A program made the translations under genes and the position numbers. From Piezodorus guildinii (Eukaryota > Arthropoda > Insecta > Hemiptera > Pentatomidae): DNA of 64,000 bases. The notes under the pieces are model-generated. The model did no database searches. It saw only the letters and a program-made list of their open reading frames with translations, and had not been told where the DNA came from. Below are positions 23,109 through 35,000 of this stretch, piece by piece; the stretch's first letter is position 1, and every line of letters starts with the position of its first letter. The stretch is from positions 108,679,906 through 108,743,905 of the forward strand of contig CM041292.1 in the NCBI GenBank assembly GCA_023052935.1. The letters are read 5' to 3'.

Positions 23109-23285
23109 AATTTAAATAGATAATTTTTTTTTTTATATAAAATGACACAACGTGCATATAAATATCTAAAACACGTGCAACCGAATATTAATTTGACAAG
23201 ATTTTCATAAATCTCTTCCCTCCTTTGCTATTCTTAACGACTGTCATTAAGAAGGTTTAAACAACAATAAACAATATATAAATGC
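23109..23285 (+). repeat. Direct duplicate, copy 2
   Basis: This is the second copy of the 21365-21545 segment, including ACGTGCATATAAATATCTAA and TTAACGACTGTCATTAAGAA. Confidence 0.75.
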
Positions 23286-23869
23286 GAATGTAGAATCGTG
23301 TACTTTAAGCATAGGTCTAAAACATCCTAATTTAAAGGCCTATATCAATTACAACACGATTCGTTGCTAATGGGATAATGGGAATTCGGCTATTTAATAA
23401 ATCCATTTGACAATACTAATATGTTGAATTATTAGAAGGGATATTTACAGTCTTCAGCGATGATGTTTTTTGTGCGGTTCTTGAAGTTTGAGTGAATCAC
23501 TCTCCAGAGAGTACACCGGAAACAGCGAATAGCATTTGTGTAGAGCTAGTGGAATCTGATGAACGTTGCAATGGAATTTGTCTGTCATCTTATATATAAT
23601 ATAATACATCCGACAGTTAAATTTATGGATCTCTATCTTGATTTAAAATTAAAAAAAAAAAAAATTTCTGTTACTTTAGAGCATAACCTGATCAAACTGT
23701 TGAAAACCGAATTAACAATTATTTCCAGAAATATCTTATCTGCTACATTGGCCCTTGAATGTGTAAAAAACTAACGGAAGTATAGACAAAATGATTTATA
23801 CCATTTTTTATTCTTGTTGTACTGGAGACTGGTACTTAATACTTAACATCAAATACAAGAGCTTTTCGT
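23286..23869. other. Unassigned DNA
   Basis: No supportable gene. A short match (TTGGCCCTTGAATGT near 23748) resembles 25660-25675, so a shared repeat is possible. Confidence 0.35.
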
Positions 23870-25020
23870 GAACTCCTCATTCAAGATTGAAACTACAAGA
23901 AACTCCTAGTACGGACCGATTATTGCAGGAAATATTCGACTAAAACCCTATACTTCCAATTTTCTACATTATGCCATTATCAGGTCTGTTTGAACACATG
24001 GATTGAAGCTTTAGGGTGCTGCTAAACCTTCAAATTTCTCTCGAATCCAATTCTTACCATACACAATCCTTAATTAACACGCATAAAGTTATCCTTAAAG
24101 AGCTGGATATTCCATTTGTGGAAGAATCGGTCCGAAACAGATATACGTCCTTTAATTTTTCCATAACGTTTCATTTTTAATAATCCTCTTATAACGGTTA
24201 GAAAAAAATATGGGAGATCCCTTGATCTTGTAAAATTGGCATGGAAATGCTATATGATCTTTTCACAAGCTGTTGTCAAATTTTTTGTATAAATCCTCTT
24301 CTGTCTTCTAATAGATACATTCTAATATAGGTCAGTGTGCTTGGAATTCGGCATAATCGACATACATGTATATATATTTTTTGTTTGGAAGGATAACTCT
24401 ATCTTGGACGATTTAACATAAGTAAGAATATAACATTTTAATTTATTATGCAGCATCTATTATATTATTTTCTCCACTTAGCCACTTAGCTACCATTTAA
24501 CATATGGTAGTAATAATGTAATAATAATAATAATGTGAGGTAGTAATAAAATTAATTCTAGTGGAAATTTGCGCATCCTTAACCTATTAAGCGAATATAT
24601 TGATTTAATTATACATTAATAATTTAATAAAATGATTTATTTAAAATATATTTGCATTGAATATGAAATGGGGACTCGTCATTTAAACTATGCAGTGTCA
24701 GTGGCTCGAGATTCATTGTCTATGGATTTTAACAATGATGGTCACCTCCTCGTTTTGTGTTTCCACTTATAATCATTTAATCTGACCTATATGTTTTAAA
24801 ACATATTGTTAAATATAAATTAAAAAATATATTATTTAACTTTAAGCTTTACTTTAAATAGGATACTCTTATATAACTTTCTTTAATCGACCAATATATT
24901 GTAATTTTTATATAATTTGAATCCAATTCTCCAAATACAGAATATTGATCAAGTATTATTATTATATTACCCCATTTGTATAAATTGATGTTCAATTTAA
25001 TATAAAGGTAAAAAAATATC
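23870..25020 (+). repeat. Jockey-type LINE 3' end, copy 2 of a duplicate pair
   Basis: The first 270 bp translate with stops into Jockey C-terminal text (LWGAAKPSNFSRIQ-like, then ELDIPFVEESVRNRYTSF). The decayed tail that follows is shared with 19995-20690. It ends GGTAAAAAAATATC. This is a 5'-truncated LINE. Confidence 0.7.
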
Positions 25021-25230
25021 TTGTTAATTTTCGGTTACTGAACATTATACTCAATAAAGCACAAATTGGTTGGTAGTTTTAGATGATTAAGCACTTTCTT
25101 ATATCTGTAGTAAATATATCGCGTATGTTATTGTGGTGATTCGAAGACATTTCAATGATGGAAAACGTGTGTATAGTTTTACTTTATAGATAAAACTTCA
25201 ACTGCTGATGTTCATTTATGTGCAGTATTT
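25021..25230. other. Short unassigned stretch
   Basis: AT-rich sequence with no recognised feature. Confidence 0.4.
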
Positions 25231-25512
25231 GTTTGTTGATTCGTTTAACGTCACTTTTATGGTACTATGGCTAATCGGACGATGCTATGGGAGTCCTAAA
25301 TTTTGCCTATCCAGGTTTTATTAGGATAGGGATCTTTAACGAGTACTTGACATCGCACAGGCTCGGGACCACCTTTTAACGTACCCTCCGAAGGATGGTA
25401 TAGCTAAGGAATTTTTAATGGGAGTAAACAATCCTCGGGCCACCCGCAGGTTTGAACCCACGACATTTGGCATGGAAAGCTGTTATGCTAGCCACTAAGC
25501 TATGGGTGACCC
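25231..25512 (-). mobile_element. SINE family B, minus strand, near full length
   Basis: On the minus strand the head reads GGGTCACCCATAGCTTAGTG then GTGGGTTCAAACCTGCGG. The body ends TAAAAGTGACGTTAAACG. It is diverged from the 21962 copy at several sites, and no clear target duplication is visible. Confidence 0.8.
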
Positions 25513-25739
25513 CTCATTTGCAATGTTGTCAAGTTCTGGAAGAATGCAGCATTTCATTCTGATCCATTAAAAAAAATAAATAAAGGAATTACTTTTTTAT
25601 TCCTGACCCTTAAAGTATTGTACATCAACTCTGTTTTTTTGAATCTTATAACACCTATATTAGCCCTCGAATGTATTTATACTAGACTAGAAAGGTTGTC
25701 AGGGTGGAGATCAAGAAACCAATTAAATTGTCTTAAAAA

Positions 25740-25925
25740 CTGCTTGGTCTTGAGGTGCACTGACGAAGACGTAGTGAAGGGTCGAAAAATTTCTATCGAA
25801 AATCAATTTAATTAATTCTTTCAACTTATTTCATCTCTTACGATATTTAATAATTCTTAAATTGATTTTATCAACGGTGGTAACTGAAAAACGTGTGTTA
25901 CGCGCATCAAATTTTTTTACTGCTA
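25740..25925 (+). repeat. Family F end preceded by hammerhead-like debris
   Basis: CACTGACGAAGACGTAGTG and GGTCGAAAAATTTCTATCG look like a decayed CTGATGA...GTCGAAACG motif. The family F end follows (CTTAAATTGATTTTATCAAC, GGTGGTAACTGAAAAACGTG, TGTTACGCGCA). The same order appears near 59885-60045. This hints that family F and the hammerhead-bearing elements share an origin. Confidence 0.45.
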
Positions 25926-27085
25926 CCCTATCTACCTCGATAATCCCATACGGTCAACTATTGATACATAATATATTCAGCTGCATATATATATGTTTTT
26001 CTTAAAGGACTGGCTGGGTTAAACTTTTACGCCAAGGATATTTTTAATCTTTGCAAGTCATTCACAATCTCCTTCAGTCTTTGATAACATTAGAAGAATT
26101 AATTTGAGTGTATTAAAGCGAAATTAATATACACACTTATACGTACGTATGTATGTATGTAAATTGGAAAATCTCACATTGATTTGTTTGATTCATTTTA
26201 CTTAAAAGTAAAGAATCGTTTTTGTAATAATCAAATTATTAATTAAAGAAAACGATGTTATGTTATGTTAAAATAGTAATTTTGCTATAAAAAGTTATCT
26301 ATAGTACATTTCAAAATCAGTTGTTCTCTCACCAAAAATTAATTAATTTTTAATAACACATCTTACAGCAGTTTTTCGAATACCAATGTTATCTTCAAGA
26401 AAGTGTAATGAAAAGTGACTCATTTAAAGTTATCTTAATATATTCTTTTGTATTATATTTCTTTATCTGATAAATTAAGCTAATTTAATTACACTAATGG
26501 ACGACCTTGCTGGTGTTCAAATGGAGTACCGTTGCTATTCGTGCAACATCTCTTAATAGCACGAAATTGAGTTTAAAAAGTACTGGCATGTAAAGGTTGG
26601 ATGAATACACGCCTTGGCGCTAATTACGGAAACAGCCAAGTTTTGGCCCCGAAATAAATAATGGAAAGTCTGAATGCCTTTATACGACAAAAAATATATC
26701 GGTTTTAGTTTCAAGAAGTATATCTGTTCAAACTCCGATATTCAGAGATTTTTTTTTTGTTTTAAACTATGATTTACCACTGATTGTAAATATTTTAATG
26801 ATTAGTTCTATACAGGGTTTCTCGTCATATTGTGAAAGCAGATACTAGATCTTAAACTGAACAAAAAAGTTATGACCCATTATCCGATTTTAAACTATCA
26901 ACAATTTAATTTGTTTGCTGTTATCCATGATTTAAATCAAATTACTTCAAATATATATACTTGACTCACATGCACAGAAAAACAGTTAGTACAACATAAA
27001 AAAGAAGCGAAAATTTCTCAGAAGTTTATAAGACAAACCCTTAAAATAAGAAAGTAAGTGTATCACGTCATGCAGAAAATTAAAG
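25926..27085. other. AT-rich DNA, no gene seen
   Basis: It contains a short TATG microsatellite at 26145-26161. No coding or known repeat feature. Confidence 0.4.
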
Positions 27086-27800
27086 TTTAATATTTCTAAG
27101 CAAGCCCACATCAAAGACCTTGAAGTATGGTGTCAGAACTGGAGAATAAAAATAAATTCCAACAAATCCCATCATATAACCTTTACCCTTCGTCGTAAAC
27201 CTTTGACTTTCTGCCCTACAGTATCCTCTTAATAACACTCAACTAGTTCCTGTTGAACAGATCCGATACCTAGGACGGACTCCTTGACACACGCCTAGCT
27301 TGGAATCCTCATACACGACTAAAATCGTTTAAGTTTTCTTCAACACTTACTAGAAAAACTGTCAAACCTTCCTCTTAACAACAATCTACATGACTATTAT
27401 AAGTCTGAACTTACGGATAAGAGCTATGGGGCTCTACTAAACCATCAAATTCTTCCCGCATTCAATCCTTACAATTCAAAACCTTCCTAAAATCCTCAAC
27501 GCTCCTTACTTTATCACGAATAAACTTCCATTATGCCTTAATATTCCCTATGTTACTGATTTGGCCCGAAACAGGTATCAATCCTTTCATCACAAACTCC
27601 ATTCGCACTCCAACCCACTAATTTCAATCCTTTCTTCCTCTTCAATTTCTAATAATCCTCCGATACGCCTAAAAAAGGAGATCGCCCCGGGACCTTCTAC
27701 TTTAGAATATGTTTAGAGTGCTTCCAATGGGAAGCTTCTCTGCATGTATTCCATGTCATTGTATTATATAACTATTACATTTACTTGATGTATTTTTTTT
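27086..27800 (+). pseudogene. Jockey LINE C-terminal fragment with 3' region
   Basis: With frame changes the text gives AHIKDLEVWCQNWRIKINSN, then SHHITFTLRRKPLTFCP, VPVEQIRYLGRT and LNIPYVTDLARNRYQSFHHK. This is the RT thumb and C-terminal block of a Jockey element. Several stops are present. A short 3' region (TTTAGAGTGCTTCCAATGGG, AAGCTTCTCTGCATG) follows and is shared with 12550 and 48275. The element is 5' truncated. Confidence 0.8.
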
Positions 27801-29610
27801 AATAATGTAAATATCAATAATAACATTAAATTTTTATTTATTTAGTTTTAAAATTGTGCAGAAAAAGCCTTCTTTCATGGACAATCAAGGATGTGATAAA
27901 GCAAGAATTAAAAAAAAATACAAAAAAACATGTGTGTGTAAATATGTGCTACCATCTATCGGCCGCTTTTTTTTTTTTTTTTTTTTTAAGGCAGCGGTGA
28001 CTCCAAAACGGTATTAATTAATATATAAATTTTTGGTTCTTATTTTATAAAACTGTTGGATTTCGTTTCCTAAGATATTGTGTTAAACAATTCATCATTG
28101 GAATTGGGTGGAGATTTTTGCTGTTATTCATGGTTTTCATTGAATTCAATTGAATGCCAAATATGCTAAAATATTTTTGTTATGTTAAATTTATAAGAAA
28201 TTTAGTATCTTTGCTAATACTAGTCAGATCAGGATTATTTTTCGTTAGCGTGGTTTGGCATTTAATTAGATTACTCATGGTACTTATATTTCTTTAGGAG
28301 ATTAATTTTTTTTTTTCATCTTAGAAAGATTTTAAAAAGATATTATTTTTTACCACTTAGAGAACAAATTTCCCAAAACTCAGTCTAATTGTACATCTAG
28401 ACGGTAAGATAAACTTCCATTAAAAATGTCAGCTTCATTATCATTTTTGAGAAAGCGATGGTCAGAAAATTGAGTGAAATTTTACTTTCTTTTATACATA
28501 TAGAATGTATATAAATACTAAAACAGCGATTAGTTTCCCTCAGAAAAGTATTTGTGAACTTGATTTCATGACTTGTTATTATTCCTCTTTGAATCCCAAC
28601 TGTTCTTTATTTTCTCATAATGCTCTTTTTCCTTTCATCTGTCCTTTTTTTTAAGGTTGCTGCAATATTCTTAGCTCAAATTTTGTATTTTTAATTTTAC
28701 TTCGGCTTTCGGTACAGTTTTCGTATTGTTCGATATTGAATAGTTGCAAGTCCCTCTAGACCTCTTTCAAGCATTCAGTACCGTTATTACATTTAATAGC
28801 TTCTTAGTTATTCTTGATTCTGTTAATTTCGCTGTAAAACATAGCACGTGAAACGTAGTGTTTCCTTCTTTCTGCGGTTATTTTATTGCATTTATGATAA
28901 AGTTCGTTCTGAGATCTCTTCGTCCAAATGCCGTTTTTCTTGATGGCCCGATAAATCTCTCTCTTTCTCTGTATACACCAACACACACACAAAATAACAA
29001 ACAACCTAAAAAGAACTTAAGGCTCAAAGCAAATCTCTTACAATTAGTTACAACGAAGAAAAAGCTTGTTCCACAAACTAACTTGAAAACCTAACATTAA
29101 GTAATCCTCTTGATTTTTTTATTAAATTTACATTGGTTTCATATTTATATTTAACAATGGGCATTTAGAAGTCAATTGCTATTGCAATAGCAAAATATTA
29201 TTTGTTGCCAAAAATTGTGCAAATTATTACGTAATGTTTCACTTTCAATATTTTTTTTACAAGTATATAAGGTACATATATTTACACCACTTTTGTTATC
29301 GCTTAGGGTTTGAGTATGATAAAATTCATACTCACTCGAGTAAACAATTGAATTATCTTTCAAATAAGCATATGGAATATTCGAGAATGTTTTTAGTTTT
29401 CGAGTTATCAAATAATTCAACAACTTTGCATATAAGTTCGAGCAAACAAATAATTCATGAATCATAACTCAAAATTCAACACGCTATATCACTGTTATTG
29501 CTGGTCCGACCTCCATGCTATTATATTTTATTTTGAATTGAACTTCATGTAATTAAATATTTCGTTTAAATATAGACCGTAAAAATGTCACCACGGATAC
29601 CAGATCTCTT
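27801..29610. other. AT-rich DNA, one repeat match, no gene
   Basis: A poly(T) run lies at 27967-27989. The stretch 28380-28515 (TGTACATCTAGACGGTAAGA, GCGATGGTCAGAAAATTGAG) resembles 41990-42095 inside the Helitron, so it may be a Helitron-derived fragment. Open frames near 28804-29465 carry no recognised domain. Confidence 0.4.
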
Positions 29611-30297
29611 TAAGATCCGGCCACACAAGAGTCGCTCGGCGAAGAAAGAAAAGACGATTTTTTCGATCGAATCCAAATAACGTCATATACATAGGAATAA
29701 CATTAGAATAGCCACATTTAGCGGATCGAAAAGGCAACTGCCGATTGACTCCCACTTCAATTGTAGCGGACAGAATTCGATGGACGAATTGCTTTCCTCG
29801 CCGGTCCACTCCACTGAGTGTGGCCGGGGAAACACAGGGTAATGTTGACTCCGATGGTGTTCGGTAGACTTCGGCCGTACTCGTGCGCTATTGGTGATCG
29901 GTTCCCCCTACATCCTAATTCTTGCCTTCGACTAATTGTCTTTTTCCATTGTTAGTATTGTTATCACGTTTTTTAACCTGTCCCGATATGGAAGAAGAGA
30001 TCATTTTAACAGTTGAAAAATATAAGGAGCTGTATGACAGAATCTTCTTCTGAACTGTTGCTACTCATTGTAATTAATTAAAACAAATAAAATAAAAACG
30101 TGAATAGACTAGTCGTCGTTCACAATTAACAATGCAACAATAAATGAACGTTTCCTCCTTGAGTTGGCCGTCAGGAAAGTAGATGGGGATAGGTGACGAC
30201 TTTTCCTCGCCGGGAGACTCCTCTTGGTGTGAAAACCTAGAAAAATCGTCTTTCCTTTCCTCGCAGGGCCACTCCGTTTAGTGTGGCCGGGCCATAA
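29611..30297. mobile_element. Candidate PIF/Harbinger-like MITE
   Basis: The region is richer in GC than its flanks and about 680 bp long. The left end GATCCGGCCACAC and the right end GTGTGGCCGGGCCA are inverted, and TAA lies outside each (29611-29613 and 30295-30297). The inner arms continue with GAAAGAAAAGACGATTTTT on the left and AAAAATCGTCTTTCCTTTCC on the right. Two more copies of the same box (TTTCCTCGCCGG) occur near 29795 and 30205. No transposase is present. The TAA duplication and GG-CC ends suggest the PIF/Harbinger type. Confidence 0.55.
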
Positions 30298-31110
30298 AAA
30301 TAACACAATTGAACAAAAATGATATCAAGTGATAAGGAAGGTGATCTGTGTCGTTTAAATTTAAAAATAAAATACAGACCCATTAGGATCGAAAATAGAG
30401 AATTGATTAGCTTAAATAACTATTTCTGCTATTTTTTTCGTATTTGACTGACAAAGCCTCAATGATCTTTTAAAATATTCAGTCAGTAAACTTTGCAAAA
30501 TATTGGGGTTACTTTAATGTTTATAACCTTTGGTATACAATATTAGCATTATGTGTTATGTATTTTGTAGCATTTGATTAAAATAATTTTCGTAATTTGT
30601 AAATAATAATTTTGTATTGGTTTATTATCTACTGTTAACATTATGTGATGAAAATTCTTATAAATGAGAACTTATTATGATTAAAACCTTGTGAATATAC
30701 GTCAGTTCTTCAGTTTCAGCTGTGTTCAGTTTGAATCCCGGATTAAGACAATTTCTTTTGTCATAAACGTTCAAGGAAAATATCGTTTCATCCAACTCAC
30801 TTCAGCTTTCGGCCTTGTGTTAGAATCCATATTAGGAGCTCATGTTAACTCAATTTTAACCAGAAATCTATTTCGTCATAAGAAGCCTTGAAAATAGGGA
30901 AGAAACTTTGAATAACATGAAGCATACTCGTATATAAAAAATATTGTTTCATTGTGAATTCAAAATTCATTCTAAGGCCATATAACTATTGTTTAATCTA
31001 TAAATATCAAAAGAATAAATTTTATTATTATTTTTTAAAATTACTAAATACAAAAATATCACTTAAGTACAATTTACAATAATAATAATAATGCGATTAT
31101 TACGTCAGTA
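30298..31110. other. AT-rich DNA, no gene seen
   Basis: A short plus-strand open frame near 30691-30891 has no recognisable domain. Confidence 0.4.
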
Positions 31111-31393
31111 TGGATATGTTATAATCGATAGAGTACTAGGTAGCTCATTTCCGGGTCCCGATTTGAAACTGGGCTGTGGTAGGATAATTAGTTTTTTGTT
31201 ATTTCAGTCCTGGGATTGAGTGATCCACCTGGGACTCACCCAGCCTCTAAACCTGGGTCCCCTAAAATTAGGGAAACGAACTGGTGGCTAAGCATAATCT
31301 CCGCCTAAGCTACCTCCTTGCACGGCCGTTTGCTATGGAATCATGTAGCGTTCCCTAGACCCTTCATGATTGTTGAGTTACAGGTTTTTTGTT
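31111..31393 (+). mobile_element. SINE family A, old diverged copy
   Basis: Remnants of the A box (ATCGATAGAGTACTAGG) and of the region before the B box (TTTCCGGGTCCCGATTTGAA) are followed by family A body words. These are CCCAGCCTCTAAACCTGGG, TTGCACGGCCGTT and CCCTAGACCCTTCATG, ending in ACAGG plus T. Confidence 0.65.
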
Positions 31394-31570
31394 CTTTTTT
31401 TAAATGTTTTTTTTTGTTGCAATATTATCTTACAATTGATTATGATTGACTATTCCTGTAATGCAGAAATATGAATAAAGGTCTTCAGTAAGTTCCGGTA
31501 TTAAATCTTTACCCACCTTTTCTTCATTATTTATTAATTAATTTTGATTACTTTGCATCTATTTATATAT

Positions 31571-31640
31571 TCAATTTATGTCACTTTATGCTACTGTGGC
31601 TGATCGGACGATGCTGCAGTGGGAGTTGTAAATTTTGCCT
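31571..31640 (-). mobile_element. SINE family B, 3' fragment
   Basis: The minus strand reads AAATTTACAACTCCCACTGC, AGCATCGTCCGATCAGCCAC, AGTAGCATAAAGTGAC. This matches the family B 3' third. Confidence 0.7.
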
Positions 31641-31743
31641 TTTGCGATTTCGGTTTCCACTAACTCCTTCTAAACCACAAGACGGTTTTTACCATCATTC
31701 AGGGCCTTCATTCTGGAGAGTTTATAAGTAAAATAAATTGAAA

Positions 31744-31807
31744 TTTAGCTTTTCTTTAAAAGAGAAAAATATATTGCAGTTTAGCTTTTCTTTAAAAGAG
31801 AAAAATA
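31744..31807 (+). repeat. Short tandem duplication
   Basis: A 28-bp block beginning TTTAGCTTTTCTTTAAAAGA is repeated exactly 36 bp later. Confidence 0.85.
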
Positions 31808-34015
31808 AATTTTCTGTAACCAAGTCCAATATAAGTATTAATATATATGTATAATATATCTTTGGAAGGAGCAGGTTTTAGAAAAGTTAGTATGCAATAA
31901 AATTAATCGTACAAATTAATGTAAAGTTGTTGTGAGCACATAAACTTATGAACACATGTTATTGGGAAAGATAGTTAGATGTACCGGGTCGTGCAAGTTA
32001 TATTCTTCCATTTAGTAGGCAAGATTTTAGAAACAATATTACGAACCAAGTTAAAATAGTTCATTTAAAATATAAAATAGCAATAAATCGAAAAAGAAAA
32101 GAGACCGTTCTTATTTCTGTAGTTTTTTAATACATTCATAACAATCAAGTTTTCATTATATCCGTTATCTGTGCTTCACTTTAAAATAGCAAACAAATAA
32201 ACAACTAAATTTGATTTATGTTTTTCATTTCTGCCAATAATTAAATATAATAATGAATAGACGTTATAAAATAAACATATTTTCTTGCTAATGTCACTTT
32301 TCGTTACGATAAACTAAAACTCCCAAAGCGATAACCCCTAAATCGGCCAGACAGAGATTTTTTAACATAAATGACACCTCATTCAAATTTCACCCTTGCA
32401 AAACAGAGACGGGTCCTCTAGTGATATAATAAGTTCGTTATAAACCAGATTACTTTCCCTTTTTATAGCTCTATAATTTCCTACCTGTTTTTCACTAGAA
32501 TACATAAATAATATGTACAAATATTACAAGCAGGGTAAAACACTGGGATTCACGGCCTGAAGGTTACCAGTAACCATCAGAATACGAGGATTAAAATTTC
32601 GATCCGATCCGAATGGGCAAAGATTTGAATAAACTTCGAAACTTTAAATGGGGAGGCCATGTTTAGCAAATGATGGATGAACTTCTGGGAAATAATCTAA
32701 AGACTGACGTCTTCAAAATATAGAAGGATAGGATTTGAATTGAGTCTTCCTGTGGAAAAAAAGAAAAATCTTAATAGAGGAAACTGGACTAAGGAAAGAA
32801 GAGTCAAGCAGTCAGAAAAGATGCGAAGATTGTATATGTTAAAGTGATACATGGTGGTCTGTTCAATAAAGGAAAAAACACAAAGTATACTTAAATTATT
32901 CTAACCACAGTTATGTAAAATTGCGAATTCATAACTAACTAATTGATTTCACAATCTATAGTTTTTCATACACCACAACTTTATTAAAACAATTATTGTT
33001 TGAAAGGAAAATACGAAAGCCTGAGAAGAGTCTGACGTCTGAGGAATTTCGTGCAGTACGATGACCCCCCTTAAGTTCCACGTATTAATCTGGCAAATAA
33101 CGAATGAAAAAGGTTTAGTGGGACGATTTTCCTTTTTTTGTTTTTATTTTTTTAGGTCTGATTACTCAGTGGTTTTGCGATAATGTTTTGAATCAATATG
33201 AGCTCAAATTACTGAAAACAATATGTCATTATGTTATAAGTATTAACGATTTCTTCGTGTTTTTTTCTTATCTTATCATGTGTAATTTCTCATGGTCATA
33301 TATAATTTTTTTTAAAAACAAATGTAAATTTCCGATCTTCAAATGACTAAAAAACGTTAAAAATAATATTAGTTAAGATAACCCGGCTAAAGGAATAAAC
33401 TTGCCCTTCAAACGGGATGGATTATAGTTTACATTGAAACTTCAAATTATTTGTCCTTTGCTTAATTGCTTCACTTCAAGGACTTTGCGTCTGATGCTCT
33501 ATTCATAAAATAAAGAAAGGGTTAACATGCAAAAAGAAAATTAATGTATTGCCGGCAACGTCTTGAAGAGTTTCAAGGTATTAAAGGCTCCTGAATATTA
33601 AACTACGTTCCAATATTTACATTCATCAACTTCACTAACAATCTACTAAAGTTTTCAAACTTACATGGAGCACCTACCTATGCGTAGTTGGTTTTTAAAC
33701 TTCATTAGGCGCGAATACGGGGTAACTGAATGCTTTGGATGACGTCAATGCAACGGAAACACTAGTTCTCTTGTTAGCCACCAGTCGTATCGTATTCATA
33801 TTATCACTATAATAACAGTTTACTCGCATAAATGGCACTGTTAAGGTGAATATGTGTGTTCTTCTAGGTGTTAATCTACATAGGTCTGTAATTAAACACT
33901 TGTCTTTTCTAACAACAAATTAAGAAAAATCCAATATAGAAAAAATGCTTTTTTATGATTTTCTCTAACCTCAATAATTACAGATATGTGGGATAATTAC
34001 ATCTCTTCTAAGTTT
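31808..34015. other. Unassigned DNA with possible LINE debris
   Basis: Around 32580-32850 the plus strand gives NKLRNFKWGGHV-like text that could be a decayed LINE C-terminus. The match is too weak to call. Otherwise there are no features. Confidence 0.3.
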
Positions 34016-34017
34016 TG

Positions 34018-34317
34018 GCGTGGTCTAGTGGATAGAACGCTAGTCTACTGTGCCCCGGGTCCTGGGTTTGAATCCTGGTTGTGGCGGAATATTATTTATT
34101 CTGTTTTTTCAGCCGGGGGACGATCCTGGAGTATGGAGACCCTACTGCGGCAGACCCTAACTCCCAGCCTCTATAAAGTGGGTACCCAAAAATGGGGAAA
34201 AAACCTGGCGGCTGCGCGTGATTTCAGCCTAATCACCTCATTGGACGGCCGTTGGCCTAGAATCTCTATATATACTAAGCCCAAGACTCTTCATGAGTTG
34301 TAGTGCCACAGGTTTTT
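34018..34317 (+). mobile_element. SINE family A copy
   Basis: A box GTGGTCTAGTGGATAGAACG and B box GGGTTTGAATCC are present. The body follows with AAAGTGGGTACCCAAAAATG and AAAACCTGGCGGCTG, ending CCACAGGTTTTT. The open frame running through 33986-34303 is only the translated SINE. Confidence 0.85.
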
Positions 34318-34324
34318 ATAAGTT

Positions 34325-35000
34325 GTAGGTTGAGCATATATATTTATATATATTTTTTTTGGGTTTATCGTGGTTCACTCATTATAAAACTCAATGCATA
34401 TCTTTCTCTGTATTCAAAAATAAATGAGTTATACCGAGCCTGTGCGATGTCAGGTACTCGTTAAAGATCCCTATCCTAATAAAACCTGGATAGGCAAAAT
34501 TTAGGACTCCCACTGTAGCATCGTCCGATTAGCCATAGTAGCATAAAGTGACGATAAATAAATAAACAAACAATAAATGAGTTATAGGCAAGCGTGTATA
34601 TAGGCCAGATATAAATTTTTTTATTTTTTTGTTCTTAGCGGTGTCCTGATCCTAAAACTCTATATACATTTATCTATTTACAAACAGAATTCAATTTTTT
34701 TTTCTTTCCTTTTTAAAAATTAATAACTTTGTTTTCAATTTAACGTGATCTTAATGTCGAGTTGTTGGGATGATCTTCGGATGCCCTGGTATTTTCGTAC
34801 CAAATTCGAAGAAAACCTCTGACGGCTTTTTTATTTTTTTTTATTCGTTATTTGAGTTCTATGTATGTTAAAATGTAAGCTCTCAAATTTTGAGAGGGGT
34901 AATTTTTTTTTTTTTTTTTTTTTTTTTGGTCGATTACAAATTACAAGGTTCATTGTTGAAAATAATAAAACTAAAATGAATAGACATAGGCATCAAATAC
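34325..35000 (+). repeat. Family R repeat hosting a SINE B
   Basis: Family R words ATTATAAAACTCAATGCATA and AATAAATGAGTTATA are interrupted by SINE B at 34434-34571. They resume with AGGCAAGCGTGTATATAGGC, then GTTGTTGGGATGATC and TTCATTGTTGAAAATAATAA. A poly(T) run lies at 34904-34927. Copies near 38490-39500 and 43305-43640 show the same order. Confidence 0.6.
34434..34571 (+). mobile_element. SINE family B, 5' truncated, with target duplication
   Basis: Only the 3' half is present (CGAGCCTGTGCGATGTCAGG to AATAAATAAACAAAC). AATAAATGAGTTATA lies on both sides (34419-34433 and 34572-34586), a 15-bp target duplication. Truncation with an intact duplication shows it was inserted already truncated. 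Confidence 0.9.

Noticed and set aside
31650..31715. Hammerhead-like string on the minus strand (CCTGAATGATGG ... GGAAACCG)
   Set aside because: The CUGAUGA box is interrupted, no helix II of useful length forms, and no arm sequence matches the other elements.
32580..32850. Possible LINE C-terminus on the plus strand
   Set aside because: Only a short NKLRNFKWGGHV-like match in a frame with stops, too weak to support.
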